A stretch of DNA of 64,000 bases. Source: Buttiauxella agrestis ATCC 33320 (GTDB lineage: Bacteria; Pseudomonadota; Gammaproteobacteria; Enterobacterales; Enterobacteriaceae). The stretch lies in contig NZ_JMPI01000014.1 in assembly GCF_000735355.1 (NCBI RefSeq), forward strand, positions 1 through 64,000, in the 5' to 3' direction. Of this stretch, positions 50,568 to 63,934 are shown in pieces. Every line of letters starts with the position of its first letter. Within the stretch, counting starts at the first letter, position 1. The position numbers were made by a program, and so were the translations under genes. The notes beneath the pieces are model-generated. The model ran no database searches. It was given only the letters and a program-made list of their open reading frames with translations, and had not been told where the DNA came from.

Positions 50568-51922
50568 TTCGCGTTTCCTTGAGCCAACTTGCCACTGTCC
50601 TGAATGGAGAGTTGCATGGTGCAGATGCTGACATTATTGATGTCACCACGGACACGCGCAAACTCACGCCAGGGTGTCTGTTCGTTGCACTGAAAGGTGA
50701 ACGTTTTGATGCTCACGATTTTGCGCAAGATGCAGTGAACGGCAGGGCAGGGGCGTTGTTGGTTAGCCGTAAGTTGGATGTGAATGTTCCACAGCTTGTG
50801 GTTGCTGATACGCACCAGGCATTCGGCGAATTGGCCGCATGGGTTCGCCAGCAAGTGCCAACGCGTATTGTTGCGCTGACCGGCTCTTCCGGCAAAACCT
50901 CCGTTAAAGAGATGACCGCCGCAATTTTGCGCCAGTGTGGCAACACGCTGTATACCGCAGGCAACCTCAATAACGATATCGGCGTGCCAATGACGCTGTT
51001 ACGCCTGACGCCAGAATATGAATTTGCGGTTATTGAGCTGGGTGCCAACCACCAGGGCGAAATTGCCTGGACGGTGAATCTTACCCGCCCGGAAGCAGCT
51101 TTGGTCAATAACCTCGCTGCGGCACACCTGGAAGGATTTGGTTCACTTGCCGGTGTTGCGAAAGCAAAAGGTGAGATTTTCGCAGGGCTGCCGGATAACG
51201 GTATCGCGATTCTCAATGCAGACAATAACGACTGGCTGAACTGGCAAGAAGTGATTGGCGAACGCAAAACCTGGCGCTTCTCGCCAAATGCCACGGGCAG
51301 TGATTTTACTGCGACTAACGTGCATATCACTGTGCATGGCACTGAGTTCACCATCAAAACGCCGGTTGGCGATATAGACGTGACTTTACCGCTACCGGGT
51401 CGTCATAACATCGCCAACGCACTGGCGGCGACCTCGCTTGCAATGGCTGTAGGTGCAACGCTCGAAGCGGTCAAAATTGGCCTTGCCGATCTTAAAGCCG
51501 TTCCTGGTCGTCTGTTCCCGATACAACTTTCTGAAAACCAACTTCTGCTTGATGACAGCTACAACGCCAACGTGGGATCGATGACTGCCGCCGCACAGGT
51601 GCTGTCTGAAATGCCGGGTTTTCGCGTGATGGTTGTCGGCGATATGGCTGAATTAGGTGAAGAATCTGTTGAGTGCCATCGCCAGGTCGGTGAGGCCGCA
51701 AAAGCATCAGGCATTGATTGTGTTTTAAGTGTAGGCGCACTGAGTGAAATTATCAGTCAAGCCTCTGAAGTTGGCGAACATTTTACCGATAAGCCTTCTT
51801 TAATCGTACGTCTGAAGGCGCTCATCGCCGAGCATTCAATGATAACTATTTTAGTGAAAGGTTCACGTAGTGCCGCTATGGAGCAGGTAGTACGCGCATT
51901 ACAGGAGAATGGAACATGTTAG
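50564..51922 (+). CDS. murF: UDP-MurNAc-tripeptide D-Ala-D-Ala ligase
   Basis: 452-residue Mur ligase adding D-alanyl-D-alanine, the last cytosolic step of the pentapeptide precursor. P-loop [14 protein letters not shown], the HEPA-like [10 protein letters not shown] and [11 protein letters not shown] are conserved. It overlaps murE by ATGA and mraY by seven bases. Confidence 0.98.
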   Translation: MIRVSLSQLATVLNGELHGADADIIDVTTDTRKLTPGCLFVALKGERFDAHDFAQDAVNGRAGALLVSRKLDVNVPQLVVADTHQAFGELAAWVRQQVPTRIVALTGSSGKTSVKEMTAAILRQCGNTLYTAGNLNNDIGVPMTLLRLTPEYEFAVIELGANHQGEIAWTVNLTRPEAALVNNLAAAHLEGFGSLAGVAKAKGEIFAGLPDNGIAILNADNNDWLNWQEVIGERKTWRFSPNATGSDFTATNVHITVHGTEFTIKTPVGDIDVTLPLPGRHNIANALAATSLAMAVGATLEAVKIGLADLKAVPGRLFPIQLSENQLLLDDSYNANVGSMTAAAQVLSEMPGFRVMVVGDMAELGEESVECHRQVGEAAKASGIDCVLSVGALSEIISQASEVGEHFTDKPSLIVRLKALIAEHSMITILVKGSRSAAMEQVVRALQENGTC

Positions 51923-52998
51923 TTTGGCTGGCCGAACATTTGGTCAAATATTATTCCGGCTTTAACGTCTTTTCGTATCTGACGTTTCGCGCCATTGTCA
52001 GCCTGCTGACTGCTCTGTTCATCTCGTTATGGATGGGGCCGCGCATGATTGCTCGTTTGCAGCAACTTTCTTTCGGCCAGGTTGTGCGTAACGACGGTCC
52101 TGAATCCCATTTCAGCAAACGCGGAACGCCAACCATGGGCGGGATTATGATCCTGACCTCCATTGTTATCTCCGTATTGATGTGGGCTTATCCGTCAAAC
52201 CCGTACGTCTGGTGCGTGTTGTTTGTCCTGGTCGGCTACGGTGCGATTGGGTTTGTTGATGACTATCGCAAAGTCGTACGTAAAGACACCAAAGGTTTGA
52301 TTGCTCGCTGGAAGTATTTCTGGATGTCCGTTATCGCGTTGGCGGTAGCTTTCACGATGTACAGCGCAGGAAAAGGAACGCCAGCCACCGAGCTGGTTGT
52401 GCCGTTCTTTAAAGATGTGATGCCGCAACTTGGCCTGTTCTATGTGCTGCTGGCGTACTTCGTCATCGTTGGCACCGGGAATGCGGTTAACCTGACCGAT
52501 GGCCTTGATGGCCTGGCGATTATGCCTACCGTGTTGGTGGCTGCGGGCTTTGCGCTGGTCGCCTGGGCTACGGGTAACATTAAGTTCGCCGGATATTTGC
52601 ATATTCCTTATCTGCGACATGCTGGGGAGCTGGTTATCGTCTGTACGGCGATTGTTGGCGCAGGGCTGGGTTTCTTGTGGTTCAACACCTATCCGGCGCA
52701 AGTTTTCATGGGGGATGTTGGCTCTCTGGCTCTGGGCGGCGCGCTCGGAACCATCGCGGTACTGCTGCGTCAGGAATTCCTGTTAGTGATCATGGGCGGC
52801 GTGTTTGTGGTTGAAACGCTGTCGGTGATTTTGCAGGTCGGTTCCTTCAAATTGCGCGGACAGCGCATTTTCCGTATGGCCCCAATTCATCATCATTATG
52901 AATTGAAAGGTTGGCCGGAGCCGCGAGTCATTGTGCGCTTCTGGATTATTTCGCTGATGCTTGTTCTGATCGGCCTGGCTACCCTGAAGGTGCGTTAA
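51916..52998 (+). CDS. mraY: Phospho-MurNAc-pentapeptide translocase
   Basis: 360-residue integral membrane enzyme making lipid I from UDP-MurNAc-pentapeptide and undecaprenyl phosphate. About ten membrane segments. Active-site motifs: [42 protein letters not shown] and the [11 protein letters not shown] loop. Confidence 0.98.
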   Translation: MLVWLAEHLVKYYSGFNVFSYLTFRAIVSLLTALFISLWMGPRMIARLQQLSFGQVVRNDGPESHFSKRGTPTMGGIMILTSIVISVLMWAYPSNPYVWCVLFVLVGYGAIGFVDDYRKVVRKDTKGLIARWKYFWMSVIALAVAFTMYSAGKGTPATELVVPFFKDVMPQLGLFYVLLAYFVIVGTGNAVNLTDGLDGLAIMPTVLVAAGFALVAWATGNIKFAGYLHIPYLRHAGELVIVCTAIVGAGLGFLWFNTYPAQVFMGDVGSLALGGALGTIAVLLRQEFLLVIMGGVFVVETLSVILQVGSFKLRGQRIFRMAPIHHHYELKGWPEPRVIVRFWIISLMLVLIGLATLKVR

Positions 52999-53000
52999 CT

Positions 53001-54317
53001 ATGACTGATTACCAGGGTAAAAAAGTCGTCATTATTGGATTGGGCCTCACCGGCCTGTCCTGTGTTGACTATTTCCTCGCACGTGGTGTGACACCGTGTG
53101 TGATGGACACCCGCATCTCGCCACCGGGTCTGGATAAATTGCCAGAATCGGTCGAGCGACATACTGGCTCACTCAACGAAGACTGGTTGTTAGCGGCTGA
53201 CTTGATTGTTGCCAGCCCTGGTATTGCTATCGCCCATCCAGCCCTTAGCCGTGCGGCAGACGCTGGCGTTGAAATCGTGGGTGATATCGAACTGTTTTGT
53301 CGTGAAGCACAAGCGCCGATTGTGGCCATTACCGGTTCCAACGGTAAAAGTACCGTCACGACTTTAGTCGGTGAAATGGCTAAAGCGGCTGGCGTGAATG
53401 TGGGCGTAGGTGGAAACATCGGCTTACCTGCACTGATGCTGCTTGATCCAAACCGCGAGCTTTATGTACTCGAATTATCCAGCTTCCAGCTAGAAACCAC
53501 CTCAAGCCTGAAAGCGGCTGCGGCGACCATTCTTAACGTCACCGAAGATCATATGGATAGATATCCTTTCGGGCTGCAACAGTATCGAGCCGCTAAATTG
53601 CGCGTTTACGAAAACGCCGCAGTTTGCGTGGTGAATGCCGATGATGCACTGACGATGCCTGTACGTGGTGCAGATGTACGTTGCATTAGCTTTGGTGTGG
53701 ATGTCGGCGATTACCACCTGAATCATCAGCAAGGCGATACCTGGCTGCGTGTGAAGGGCGAAAAAGTGCTGAACACCAAAGAAATGAAAATCGTGGGCCG
53801 ACACAACTATACCAACGCACTTGCAGCGCTGGCACTGGCTGATGCCGTGAAACTCCCACGCTCCAGCAGTCTAAAAGCATTAACCACCTTTACAGGCCTG
53901 GCGCACCGCTTCCAGCTTGCATGGGAACGTAACGGCGTGCGTTGGATTAACGACTCGAAAGCAACCAACGTCGGTAGCACAGAGGCGGCGCTGAACGGCT
54001 TGAAAGTGGAAGGTACATTGCACCTGTTATTGGGTGGCGATGGTAAATCTGCGGATTTCTCGTCCCTCAGCCAGTATCTGCAAGGCTCCGCAATTCGACT
54101 CTATTGTTTTGGCCGCGATGGAGCTGAACTTGCGGCACTGCGCCCTGATGTTGCCGAGCAAACTGAAACCATGGCTGAGGCGATGAAATTGATTGCCGCC
54201 CGTGTTCAACCGGGTGACATGGTTCTGTTATCACCAGCATGCGCCAGCCTCGACCAGTTCAAAAACTTTGAACAGCGTGGTGACCAATTTACTCAACTTG
54301 CGAAGGAGCTTGGCTGA
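53001..54317 (+). CDS. murD: UDP-MurNAc-L-Ala:D-Glu ligase
   Basis: 438-residue Mur ligase adding D-glutamate. N-domain [18 protein letters not shown]-loop [24 protein letters not shown], and [13 protein letters not shown] are present. The frame opens inside mraY; the ATG two bases after the mraY stop gives the E. coli length. It shares one base with the ftsW start. Confidence 0.98.
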   Translation: MTDYQGKKVVIIGLGLTGLSCVDYFLARGVTPCVMDTRISPPGLDKLPESVERHTGSLNEDWLLAADLIVASPGIAIAHPALSRAADAGVEIVGDIELFCREAQAPIVAITGSNGKSTVTTLVGEMAKAAGVNVGVGGNIGLPALMLLDPNRELYVLELSSFQLETTSSLKAAAATILNVTEDHMDRYPFGLQQYRAAKLRVYENAAVCVVNADDALTMPVRGADVRCISFGVDVGDYHLNHQQGDTWLRVKGEKVLNTKEMKIVGRHNYTNALAALALADAVKLPRSSSLKALTTFTGLAHRFQLAWERNGVRWINDSKATNVGSTEAALNGLKVEGTLHLLLGGDGKSADFSSLSQYLQGSAIRLYCFGRDGAELAALRPDVAEQTETMAEAMKLIAARVQPGDMVLLSPACASLDQFKNFEQRGDQFTQLAKELG

Positions 54318-55561
54318 TGCGCTTATCTCTCCCTCGCCTGCGAATGCCACGAGTGCCAGGATTTGCCATCCTGAGCTGGCTGGCGTCGGCAGTTAAAGGC
54401 TGGGTGATGGGCACCAAAGAAGCCGACTCAAATAACATCGTAATGTATGACCGCACGATGCTATGGCTGACTTTCGGGCTGGCGGCAGTCGGTTTCATTA
54501 TGGTGACTTCTGCCTCCATGCCTGTAGGGCAGCGTCTGGCGAATGATCCGTTCCTGTTTGCCAAACGTGACGGTTTGTACATCATCCTGGCGTTTGCATT
54601 AGCGATGGTCACACTGCGTTTGCCGATGGATTTCTGGCAGCGCCACAGTACTGCAATGCTGCTGTTATCCATTGCGATGTTATTGATTGTACTGGTGGTC
54701 GGTAGCTCGGTTAACGGTGCGTCGCGTTGGATTGCATTCGGCCCATTACGTATTCAGCCTGCAGAATTCACGAAGTTGTCGCTGTTCTGTTATCTCGCCA
54801 ACTACCTGGTTCGTAAGGTAGATGAAGTGCGTAATAACCTACGCGGCTTCCTCAAACCGATGGGTGTGATCCTGGTATTAGCGGTGCTGCTTCTGGCGCA
54901 GCCTGACTTAGGTACGGTTGTTGTGTTGTTTGTGACGACACTGGCAATGCTGTTCCTGGCAGGGGCAAAACTTTGGCAGTTCCTGGCCATCATCGGCATG
55001 GGGATTTCTGCCGTCGTGCTGCTGATCCTCGCCGAACCGTATCGTATCCGCCGCGTAACGTCCTTCTGGAATCCGTGGGATGACCCGTTTGGCAGTGGAT
55101 ACCAGTTGACACAATCTCTGATGGCATTCGGTCGCGGGGAATTGTGGGGGCAGGGATTAGGTAATTCGGTTCAAAAACTCGAATATTTGCCGGAAGCACA
55201 TACCGACTTCATCTTCTCTATCATCGGAGAGGAGCTCGGATATATCGGTGTGGTGCTGGCTTTATTGATGGTATTCTTCGTCGCTTTTCGTGCGATGTCC
55301 ATCGGTAAACGTGCGTTAGAAATGGACCAGCGTTTTGCGGGCTTTTTGGGCTGCTCAATCGGGGTTTGGTTTAGTTTCCAGGCGCTGGTAAACGTTGGTG
55401 CGGCAGCAGGTATGTTGCCAACCAAAGGCCTGACTTTGCCGCTTATCAGTTACGGTGGTTCGAGCCTGTTAATAATGTCTACAGCAATCATGATGTTGCT
55501 GCGAATTGATTATGAAACACGTCTGGCTAAAGCTCAGGCGTTTACGAAGGGTGTGCGATGA
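54317..55561 (+). CDS. ftsW: Septal peptidoglycan polymerase FtsW
   Basis: 414-residue SEDS-family glycosyltransferase with about ten membrane segments, working with FtsI at the septum. [21 protein letters not shown] and [14 protein letters not shown] are the SEDS signatures; the catalytic Asp is expected in the loop around [13 protein letters not shown]. Starts on the murD stop and overlaps murG by ATGA. Confidence 0.97.
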   Translation: MRLSLPRLRMPRVPGFAILSWLASAVKGWVMGTKEADSNNIVMYDRTMLWLTFGLAAVGFIMVTSASMPVGQRLANDPFLFAKRDGLYIILAFALAMVTLRLPMDFWQRHSTAMLLLSIAMLLIVLVVGSSVNGASRWIAFGPLRIQPAEFTKLSLFCYLANYLVRKVDEVRNNLRGFLKPMGVILVLAVLLLAQPDLGTVVVLFVTTLAMLFLAGAKLWQFLAIIGMGISAVVLLILAEPYRIRRVTSFWNPWDDPFGSGYQLTQSLMAFGRGELWGQGLGNSVQKLEYLPEAHTDFIFSIIGEELGYIGVVLALLMVFFVAFRAMSIGKRALEMDQRFAGFLGCSIGVWFSFQALVNVGAAAGMLPTKGLTLPLISYGGSSLLIMSTAIMMLLRIDYETRLAKAQAFTKGVR

Positions 55562-56625
55562 ATAATCAAACCCGGCGGTTAATGGTGATGGCGGGCGGGA
55601 CTGGCGGGCATGTGTTCCCGGGTCTTGCTGTCGCGCATCACTTAATGGCTCAGGGCTGGCAAGTGCGCTGGCTCGGAACCGTCGATCGTATGGAAGCAGA
55701 TTTAGTTCCGAAGCATGGAATCGAGATCGACTTTATTCGTATTTCAGGTTTGCGTGGTAAAGGCCTGAAGGCAATGTTGCTGGCTCCGGTGCGTATTTTC
55801 AACGCCTGGCGTCAGGCGCGGGCCATCATGAAAGCCTATCGCCCGGATGTGGTACTCGGAATGGGGGGTTATGTTTCAGGCCCTGGCGGCCTTGCGGCAT
55901 GGTCACTCGGTATTCCGGTGGTATTGCATGAGCAAAATGGCATTGCTGGTTTAACCAATAAATGGTTGTCAAAAATTGCCAAAAAGGTCATGCAGGCGTT
56001 CCCTGGCGCCTTTCCGAATGCGGACGTAGTGGGTAATCCGGTGCGTACCGATGTATTAGCGCTGCCATTACCACAAGAACGTTTTGCGGGTCGTGAAGGC
56101 CCAGTCCGAGTTTTAGTGGTGGGTGGTTCGCAGGGCGCTCGGGTACTGAACCAGACGATGCCGCAAGTGGCGGGTCGTTTGGGCGATGCCATTACTATCT
56201 GGCACCAGTCAGGTAAAGGTGGCGAAGAGTTTGTTAAGAAAGGCTATGCAGAAGCCGGGCAGCCTCAGCACAAAGTGACCGAATTTATTGATGATATGGC
56301 TGGCGCATATGCGTGGGCTGATGTCGTGGTGTGTCGCTCCGGTGCATTAACCGTCAGCGAAGTCGCGGCCGCAGGTTTACCTGCATTGTTTGTTCCCTTC
56401 CAGCACAAAGATCGGCAGCAATACTGGAATGCGCTGCCGTTGGAAAAGGCTGGAGCGGCAAAAATACTGGAGCAACCGCAGTTTACCGTGGATGCCGTTA
56501 CCCAAACTCTCGCCGGGTGGGACAGAGCGACGTTATTGGCAATGGCCGAGCGTGCGCGTGCTGCATCCATTCCTGATGCCACAGAGCGGGTAGCAAAAGA
56601 AGTGAGCGCCGCAGCACTGGCGTAA
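55558..56625 (+). CDS. murG: UDP-GlcNAc:lipid I N-acetylglucosaminyltransferase
   Basis: 355-residue peripheral membrane GT-B enzyme making lipid [23 protein letters not shown] is the N-terminal glycine loop; [12 protein letters not shown] and the nucleotide loop [36 protein letters not shown] are intact. 66 bp separate it from murC. Confidence 0.98.
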   Translation: MNNQTRRLMVMAGGTGGHVFPGLAVAHHLMAQGWQVRWLGTVDRMEADLVPKHGIEIDFIRISGLRGKGLKAMLLAPVRIFNAWRQARAIMKAYRPDVVLGMGGYVSGPGGLAAWSLGIPVVLHEQNGIAGLTNKWLSKIAKKVMQAFPGAFPNADVVGNPVRTDVLALPLPQERFAGREGPVRVLVVGGSQGARVLNQTMPQVAGRLGDAITIWHQSGKGGEEFVKKGYAEAGQPQHKVTEFIDDMAGAYAWADVVVCRSGALTVSEVAAAGLPALFVPFQHKDRQQYWNALPLEKAGAAKILEQPQFTVDAVTQTLAGWDRATLLAMAERARAASIPDATERVAKEVSAAALA

Positions 56626-56691
56626 TCATTGTGGGCGGACTGTTGCCCATGAATATTTGAAGTAATGGCGTTTGACGCTGCAGGTTAGAGA

Positions 56692-58167
56692 ATGAATACA
56701 CAACAACTGGCGAAACTGCGTTCTATCGTGCCCGAGATGCGTCGCGTCCGGCATATTCACTTTGTTGGCATCGGCGGCGCCGGTATGGGCGGTATTGCTG
56801 AAGTTTTAGCTAACGAAGGTTATCAAATCAGCGGGTCTGATTTGGCACCGAACCCGGTCACGCAGCAGTTGTCGGCGCTGGGCGCCACGATTTATTTCAA
56901 CCATCGCCCTGAAAATGTGTTGGATGCGAGCGTTGTGGTGGTATCCACCGCAATCTCAATGGATAACCCGGAAATTGTTGCCGCTCATGAAGCGCGTATC
57001 CCGGTTATTCGTCGTGCTGAAATGCTGGCCGAGTTGATGCGTTTTCGTCACGGCATCGCTATTGCGGGTACGCACGGCAAAACAACCACTACGGCGATGG
57101 TTTCCAGTATTTATGCAGAAGCAGGGCTTGATCCTACTTTTGTGAACGGTGGCCTGGTTAAAGCCGCGGGAACCCATGCTCGCCTGGGTCACAGCCGTTA
57201 TCTGATTGCTGAAGCAGATGAAAGTGATGCGTCATTCCTTCATCTGCAACCGATGGTTTCAGTGGTAACGAATATCGAAGCTGACCACATGGATACCTAC
57301 CAGGGCGACTTCGAGAATTTAAAGCAGACGTTTATTAACTTCCTGCACAACCTGCCGTTTTATGGTCTGGCTGTGATGTGTGTAGACGATCCAGTTATTC
57401 GTGAATTGCTGCCACGTGTGGGTCGCAAGATCACCACTTACGGTTTCAGCGAAGATGCAGATGTTCGCATTGAAAACTACCAGCAGAAAGGGCCGCAAGG
57501 GCATTTCACGATTGTGCGTCAGGATAAACCTGCTCTGCATGTGACGCTGAATGCGCCGGGCCGCCACAACGCATTAAACGCGGCGGCAGCGGTCTCTGTT
57601 GCGACAGAAGAAGGCATTGATGACGAGGACATTCTGCGCGCGCTGGAGAGCTTCCAGGGAACCGGGCGTCGCTTTGATTTCCTCGGTGAATATCCGTTAG
57701 CGCCAGTAAATGGTAAAGAAGGCAGTGCCATGCTGGTGGATGACTACGGTCACCATCCGACAGAAGTGGATGCCACAATTAAAGCGGCTCGTGCAGGTTG
57801 GCCGGATAAAAATCTGGTGATGATCTTCCAGCCGCACCGTTATACGCGTACCCGTGATTTGTACGACGACTTTGCTAACGTATTGTCGCAAGTGGATTCC
57901 TTGTTGATGCTGGACGTTTATGCTGCGGGTGAAGCGGCTATTCCTGGCGCTGACAGCCGTTCATTGTGCCGTACTATCCGTGGACGCGGAAAAGTTGATC
58001 CCATTCTGGTGCCGGATGCGAACCAGATCGCTGATATGTTGTCTCCGATCTTGTCGGGAAATGATTTGATCCTGGTGCAAGGTGCAGGAAATGTCGGGAA
58101 AGTTGCCAGAAACCTGGCTGAATGCAAATTGCAGTCCCACACTAAGGAGGGAGACCAACATGGCTGA
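56692..58167 (+). CDS. murC: UDP-MurNAc:L-Ala ligase
   Basis: 491-residue Mur ligase adding L-alanine, first of the peptide steps. [21 protein letters not shown]-loop [13 protein letters not shown], and [14 protein letters not shown] are diagnostic. GGTTAGAGA upstream is a modest ribosome site. It overlaps ddlB by eight bases, with AAGGAGG for ddlB inside its last codons. Confidence 0.98.
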   Translation: MNTQQLAKLRSIVPEMRRVRHIHFVGIGGAGMGGIAEVLANEGYQISGSDLAPNPVTQQLSALGATIYFNHRPENVLDASVVVVSTAISMDNPEIVAAHEARIPVIRRAEMLAELMRFRHGIAIAGTHGKTTTTAMVSSIYAEAGLDPTFVNGGLVKAAGTHARLGHSRYLIAEADESDASFLHLQPMVSVVTNIEADHMDTYQGDFENLKQTFINFLHNLPFYGLAVMCVDDPVIRELLPRVGRKITTYGFSEDADVRIENYQQKGPQGHFTIVRQDKPALHVTLNAPGRHNALNAAAAVSVATEEGIDDEDILRALESFQGTGRRFDFLGEYPLAPVNGKEGSAMLVDDYGHHPTEVDATIKAARAGWPDKNLVMIFQPHRYTRTRDLYDDFANVLSQVDSLLMLDVYAAGEAAIPGADSRSLCRTIRGRGKVDPILVPDANQIADMLSPILSGNDLILVQGAGNVGKVARNLAECKLQSHTKEGDQHG

Positions 58168-59080
58168 GAAAATCGCTGTCCTGCTGGGCGGGACTTCCGC
58201 TGAGCGTGAGGTGTCATTGCAATCAGGTGCTGCGGTACTCGCAGGCCTGCGTGAAGCTGGAATTGATGCGCACGAAGTTGACCCGAAAGACACACCAGTC
58301 ACTGAGCTGAAAGCGCAGGGTTTCGACAAAGTCTTCATTGCCTTACACGGCCGTGGTGGAGAAGACGGCACCCTGCAAGGGTTGCTGGAATTTCTGAAAT
58401 TGCCTTATACCGGCAGCGGCGTGATGGCTTCATCTATCTCCATGGATAAGCTGCGTACCAAATTGCTGTGGAAAGGTGCTGATTTACCTGTCGCTCCGTG
58501 GGTTGCACTCACGCGCCGTGATGTCGAAGCCGGTATTTCTGCAACCACAGTAGAACAGATTGCAGGCTTAGGGATGCCAGTCATCGTTAAGCCAAGCCGT
58601 GAAGGCTCAAGCGTGGGTATGTCTAAGGTTGATAATGTTTCAGCCCTGCCTGCAGCGCTTGAATTGGCCTTTGAACACGACGAAGAAATTCTGATCGAGA
58701 AGTGGCTCAGTGGCCCTGAGTACACGGTTGCGATTGTTGGCGAAGAAATATTACCGTCAATTCGTATCCAACCCGCTGGAATTTTCTATGATTATGAGGC
58801 GAAGTATCTCTCTGATGAGACACAATATTTCTGCCCGGGTGGTTTAATCGAACAACGCGAGCAAGAATTACAGGCTTTAGTGCTGCAAGCCTGGCAAGTT
58901 TTGGGGTGCAGCGGTTGGGGACGCGTAGACGTCATGCTGGATAGTGACGGCCAGTTTTACTTACTGGAAGTGAACACTTCTCCGGGCATGACCAGCCACA
59001 GTCTGGTGCCAATGGCGGCACGTCAGGCTGGGATGACATTCTCGCAACTGGTAGTGCGGATTCTGGAGTTGGCAGACTGA
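58160..59080 (+). CDS. ddlB: D-alanine-D-alanine ligase B
   Basis: 306-residue ATP-grasp enzyme. [47 protein letters not shown] and the C-terminal [13 protein letters not shown] are family marks. The frame is open from 58082 inside murC; the strong AAGGAGGGAG upstream fixes the ATG at 58160. ftsQ follows after one base. Confidence 0.98.
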   Translation: MAEKIAVLLGGTSAEREVSLQSGAAVLAGLREAGIDAHEVDPKDTPVTELKAQGFDKVFIALHGRGGEDGTLQGLLEFLKLPYTGSGVMASSISMDKLRTKLLWKGADLPVAPWVALTRRDVEAGISATTVEQIAGLGMPVIVKPSREGSSVGMSKVDNVSALPAALELAFEHDEEILIEKWLSGPEYTVAIVGEEILPSIRIQPAGIFYDYEAKYLSDETQYFCPGGLIEQREQELQALVLQAWQVLGCSGWGRVDVMLDSDGQFYLLEVNTSPGMTSHSLVPMAARQAGMTFSQLVVRILELAD

Positions 59081-59081
59081 T

Positions 59082-59915
59082 ATGTCGCAAGCAGCTCTGA
59101 ATGCGCGTAATCGCCAGGAAGAAGAAGAAACCAGTTCTCGTCGCAGTAACGGTGGGCGACTGGCCGGGATTATTTTCCTGAGCGCAGTACTGTTTACGGT
59201 ATTTATCGGCGGCTGGATTGTGGTCGGCTGGATGGAAGATGCACAGCGGTTGCCATTGTCTAAGTTAGTGGTTACTGGTGAACGGCATTACACCCGTAAC
59301 GATGATATTCGCCAGTCAATTCTGGCACTGGGGCCACCGGGCACCTTTATGACCCAGGATGTGAATATCATCCAGCAGCAAATTGAACGTTTGCCATGGA
59401 TCAAGCAGGCGAGCGTGAGAAAGCAATGGCCAGACGAATTGAAGATTCATCTGGTTGAATATGTGCCTATAGCGCGCTGGAATGATCAACATATGATTGA
59501 TGCGCAAGGAAATGCGTTCAGTGTTCCAGCAGAAAGAGCCACAAAGCAGACTTTACCTATGTTATCCGGGCCAGAAGGCAGTGAAGGTGAAGTCTTGCAA
59601 GGTTACCGCGCAATGGGCGACGTGCTGGCAAAGGATAAATTTACGTTGAAAGAAGCGGCAATGACCGCTCGGCGCTCCTGGCAATTGACGCTAAATAATG
59701 GCATCAAACTTAATTTAGGTCGGGGCGAAACAATGAAACGCCTGAGTCGTTTTGTAGAACTTTACCCGGTTCTGCAGCAGCAAGAGCAAGCCGACAATAA
59801 AAGGATTAGTTATGTCGACCTGCGTTATGACTCCGGCGCGGCAGTAGGTTGGCAGCCCGCTCCCGTAGAGGAATCTAATCCTAATCAGCAACAGAATCAG
59901 GCACAGGCAGAATAA
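59082..59915 (+). CDS. ftsQ: Cell division protein FtsQ
   Basis: 277-residue bitopic protein recruiting FtsB and FtsL. Cytoplasmic tail 1-25, membrane helix about 27-47 ([21 protein letters not shown]), POTRA domain [22 protein letters not shown], then the beta domain. The C terminus is Gln/Asn-rich ([12 protein letters not shown]). In E. coli promoters for ftsQAZ lie inside ddlB and ftsQ; I could not place them here. Confidence 0.97.
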   Translation: MSQAALNARNRQEEEETSSRRSNGGRLAGIIFLSAVLFTVFIGGWIVVGWMEDAQRLPLSKLVVTGERHYTRNDDIRQSILALGPPGTFMTQDVNIIQQQIERLPWIKQASVRKQWPDELKIHLVEYVPIARWNDQHMIDAQGNAFSVPAERATKQTLPMLSGPEGSEGEVLQGYRAMGDVLAKDKFTLKEAAMTARRSWQLTLNNGIKLNLGRGETMKRLSRFVELYPVLQQQEQADNKRISYVDLRYDSGAAVGWQPAPVEESNPNQQQNQAQAE

Positions 59916-59917
59916 CA

Positions 59918-61174
59918 ATGATCAAGGCGACGGACAGAAAACTGGTAGTAGGACTGGAGATCGGTACCGCAAAGGTTGCCGCTTTAGTAGGGGAAGTTCT
60001 GCCTGACGGTATGGTCAATATTATTGGCGTGGGTAGTTGCCCATCGCGTGGTATGGACAAAGGTGGCGTAAACGATCTCGAATCAGTCGTAAAATGCGTT
60101 CAGCGCGCGATTGATCAGGCCGAATTAATGGCGGATTGCCAGATATCTTCGGTCTACCTTGCGCTGTCAGGTAAACATATTAGCTGTCAAAACGAGATTG
60201 GCATGGTGCCAATTTCCGAAGAAGAAGTGACGCAGGAAGATGTAGAGAACGTTGTTCACACCGCGAAATCAGTACGCGTACGTGACGAACATCGTGTTTT
60301 GCACGTAATCCCGCAAGAATATGCAATTGACTACCAGGAAGGCATCAAAAATCCTGTAGGTTTATCTGGTGTGCGCATGCAGGCTAAAGTGCACTTGATT
60401 ACCTGCCATAACGACATGGCTAAAAACATCGTCAAAGCTGTTGAACGATGTGGTCTGAAAGTTGACCAACTGATCTTTGCAGGACTTGCAGCAAGCTATG
60501 CAGTTTTGACTGAAGATGAGCGTGAATTAGGGGTCTGCGTAGTCGATGTCGGTGGTGGTACAATGGATATCGCGGTCTACACTGGCGGCGCGTTGCGCCA
60601 CACCAAAGTTATTCCTTATGCAGGGAACGTGGTGACCAGTGATATCGCTTATGCCTTCGGCACACCACCGAGTGATGCAGAAGCCATTAAAGTGCGTCAT
60701 GGCTGCGCTCTGGGTTCGATTGTCGGTAAAGATGAAAACGTGGAAGTGCCAAGCGTAGGCGGGCGTCCGCCACGTAGCCTGCAACGCCAGACGCTCGCAG
60801 AAGTTATCGAGCCACGTTATACCGAACTTCTGAATCTGGTAAACGAAGAGATTTTGCAATTACAAGAACAACTTCGCCAGCAAGGTGTGAAGCACCACCT
60901 GGCGGCGGGGATTGTACTAACGGGCGGCGCGGCGCAAATTGAAGGGCTGGCAGCCTGTGCGCAACGTGTGTTCCATACACAAGTTCGTATTGGACAACCG
61001 TTAAATATTACAGGCCTGACTGATTATGCCCAGGAGTCTTATTACTCCACAGCAGTCGGCTTGCTGCACTACGGGAAAGAAACACATCTCAGTGGTGAAG
61101 CAGAAGTGGAAAAACGCTCCTCTGTCGGCTCATGGATTAAGCGAATCAACAGCTGGCTGAGAAAAGAGTTTTAA
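59918..61174 (+). CDS. ftsA: Cell division actin homologue FtsA
   Basis: 418-residue actin-like ATPase tethering FtsZ to the membrane. Phosphate loops VVGLEIGTAKVAALVG and VVDVGGGTMDIAVYTGG, adenosine motif IVLTGGAAQIEGL, and a C-terminal amphipathic helix SWIKRINSWLRKEF. It is two residues shorter than E. coli, the gap falling in the linker before that helix. Confidence 0.98.
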   Translation: MIKATDRKLVVGLEIGTAKVAALVGEVLPDGMVNIIGVGSCPSRGMDKGGVNDLESVVKCVQRAIDQAELMADCQISSVYLALSGKHISCQNEIGMVPISEEEVTQEDVENVVHTAKSVRVRDEHRVLHVIPQEYAIDYQEGIKNPVGLSGVRMQAKVHLITCHNDMAKNIVKAVERCGLKVDQLIFAGLAASYAVLTEDERELGVCVVDVGGGTMDIAVYTGGALRHTKVIPYAGNVVTSDIAYAFGTPPSDAEAIKVRHGCALGSIVGKDENVEVPSVGGRPPRSLQRQTLAEVIEPRYTELLNLVNEEILQLQEQLRQQGVKHHLAAGIVLTGGAAQIEGLAACAQRVFHTQVRIGQPLNITGLTDYAQESYYSTAVGLLHYGKETHLSGEAEVEKRSSVGSWIKRINSWLRKEF

Positions 61175-61237
61175 TTTTTATAAGAGACCAGACAAAATTA
61201 GTGGTCTCAGGCGACAGGCACAAAACGGAGAGAAACT

Positions 61238-62389
61238 ATGTTTGAACCTATGGAACTGACCAACGACGCGGTGATTAAAGTCATCGGCGTCGGTGGTGGC
61301 GGCGGCAATGCCGTTGAACACATGGTGCGTGAGCGCATCGAGGGTGTTGAATTCTTTGCAGTGAATACCGACGCTCAGGCGTTACGCAAAACTGCTGTAG
61401 GCCAGACAATCCAGATTGGTAATGGAATTACCAAAGGTCTGGGTGCTGGAGCGAACCCTGAAGTGGGTCGTACCGCTGCGGAAGAAGACCGTGACGCGTT
61501 ACGTGCAGCCCTTGAAGGCGCAGACATGGTATTTATCGCCGCAGGTATGGGTGGCGGTACTGGTACAGGTGCAGCACCTGTCGTGGCTGAAGTTGCTAAA
61601 GACTTAGGCATTCTGACCGTTGCCGTCGTGACCAAGCCTTTCAACTTTGAAGGCAAGAAGCGCATGGCTTTCGCGGAGCAGGGTATTGCCGAGCTGTCTA
61701 AGCATGTTGACTCCTTGATCACCATTCCTAACGACAAATTACTGAAAGTACTGGGTCGCGGTATCTCTTTGCTTGACGCTTTTGGCGCAGCAAACGATGT
61801 ACTGAAAGGCGCAGTGCAGGGTATCGCAGAGTTGATTACCCGTCCGGGTCTGATGAACGTCGACTTCGCAGACGTGCGCACCGTAATGTCCGAAATGGGT
61901 TATGCCATGATGGGCTCTGGTGTTGCAAGTGGTGAAGACCGTGCAGAAGAAGCTGCTGAAATGGCAATTTCCAGCCCGCTGTTGGAAGATATCGATCTTT
62001 CTGGCGCACGTGGTGTTCTGGTCAACATTACTGCTGGCTTCGACCTGCGTCTGGACGAATTTGAAACAGTCGGGAACACCATTCGTGCATTCGCATCTGA
62101 TAACGCGACTGTGGTTATCGGTACTTCTCTGGACCCAGAGATGAACGACGAACTGCGTGTTACTGTTGTTGCAACCGGTATTGGTATGGACAAACGTCCA
62201 GAAATCACCCTGGTGACCAACAAACAAACTCAGCAACCTGTCATGGATCGCTACCAGCAGCACGGTATGGCTCCGCTTCAGCAAGAGCAAAAACCTGCTG
62301 CCAAAGTAGTTAACGACAACACGCCACAAACGACGAAAGAGCCTGATTATCTGGATATTCCAGCGTTTTTGCGCAAGCAAGCTGATTAA
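61238..62389 (+). CDS. ftsZ: Cell division tubulin homologue FtsZ
   Basis: 383-residue GTPase forming the Z ring. [13 protein letters not shown], the tubulin signature [17 protein letters not shown] and the T7 loop [11 protein letters not shown] are intact. The C-terminal peptide [14 protein letters not shown], which binds FtsA, ZipA and MinC, is unchanged. A 63-bp gap separates it from ftsA and 100 bp from lpxC. ACGGAGAGAAACT precedes the ATG. Confidence 0.99.
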   Translation: MFEPMELTNDAVIKVIGVGGGGGNAVEHMVRERIEGVEFFAVNTDAQALRKTAVGQTIQIGNGITKGLGAGANPEVGRTAAEEDRDALRAALEGADMVFIAAGMGGGTGTGAAPVVAEVAKDLGILTVAVVTKPFNFEGKKRMAFAEQGIAELSKHVDSLITIPNDKLLKVLGRGISLLDAFGAANDVLKGAVQGIAELITRPGLMNVDFADVRTVMSEMGYAMMGSGVASGEDRAEEAAEMAISSPLLEDIDLSGARGVLVNITAGFDLRLDEFETVGNTIRAFASDNATVVIGTSLDPEMNDELRVTVVATGIGMDKRPEITLVTNKQTQQPVMDRYQQHGMAPLQQEQKPAAKVVNDNTPQTTKEPDYLDIPAFLRKQAD

Positions 62390-62468
62390 GAATAAACCGG
62401 AAGTTGGGGATCTCCGCTCTTTGTGCTAAACTGGTCCACCGATTGTGATATACACTTCGGTTGGATAG

Positions 62469-63407
<939 letters not shown>

Positions 63408-63415
63408 CACCAGAA

Positions 63416-63934
63416 TTATTTATTGCGACTGGTTTCATTGGTACTCTCTCCGGCCAATGATGCCAGTCGTTCTATTATTGCCTTCAATTTCTCAGGGCTA
63501 CGTTCAGCCACCATTCTTAATGCCTCAGCACTTTGCTGGCTCAACACTCTGTTAACTCCTTCAGTTTTACCTTTCGCTGTCTGAATGCTGTTTTCTTGTA
63601 CTGATTCTTGCCCAATTGCAGCCAGTGATGGATTAATCCTGATGTCGATTGATGTCAATGATGGTAATATTTGCGCACGTAATGCACTTAATAGTGTGGC
63701 TTGTTCATAGCGTAAGCGCATCAGCCAGCTAGCATTTGCAGTTTCAAGTACGAGAATGCCTTGTCGAAAATTTGCGACCCGGCACCAGGGATGTAGTTGA
63801 GCGGGTAATATTCCTTTCACCGCCCTGTTGAGCCGAAGTAGCGCAGTGGCACGTTGTTGCACGTTTTGCAGCACGCTTTCGGCACCAGCATCATCGAACA
63901 AATGATCTAAAGATTGTGGGCGACTATCACGCAT
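63416..63934 (-). CDS. DUF721 (DciA-like) protein
   Basis: 172 residues, opposite strand, converging on lpxC. The N-terminal half (about 8-90) has the DUF721 layout: SLDHLFDDAGAESVLQNVQQRATALLRLNRAVKGILPAQLHPWCRVANFRQGILVLETANASWLMRLRYEQATLL. The second half is Gln/Glu/Ser-rich and helical. In other bacteria DciA loads the replicative helicase; most enterobacteria use DnaC for that, so its role here is uncertain. The region upstream of its start reaches the window end, where secM-secA would be expected. Confidence 0.85.
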   Translation of the reverse strand: MRDSRPQSLDHLFDDAGAESVLQNVQQRATALLRLNRAVKGILPAQLHPWCRVANFRQGILVLETANASWLMRLRYEQATLLSALRAQILPSLTSIDIRINPSLAAIGQESVQENSIQTAKGKTEGVNRVLSQQSAEALRMVAERSPEKLKAIIERLASLAGESTNETSRNK

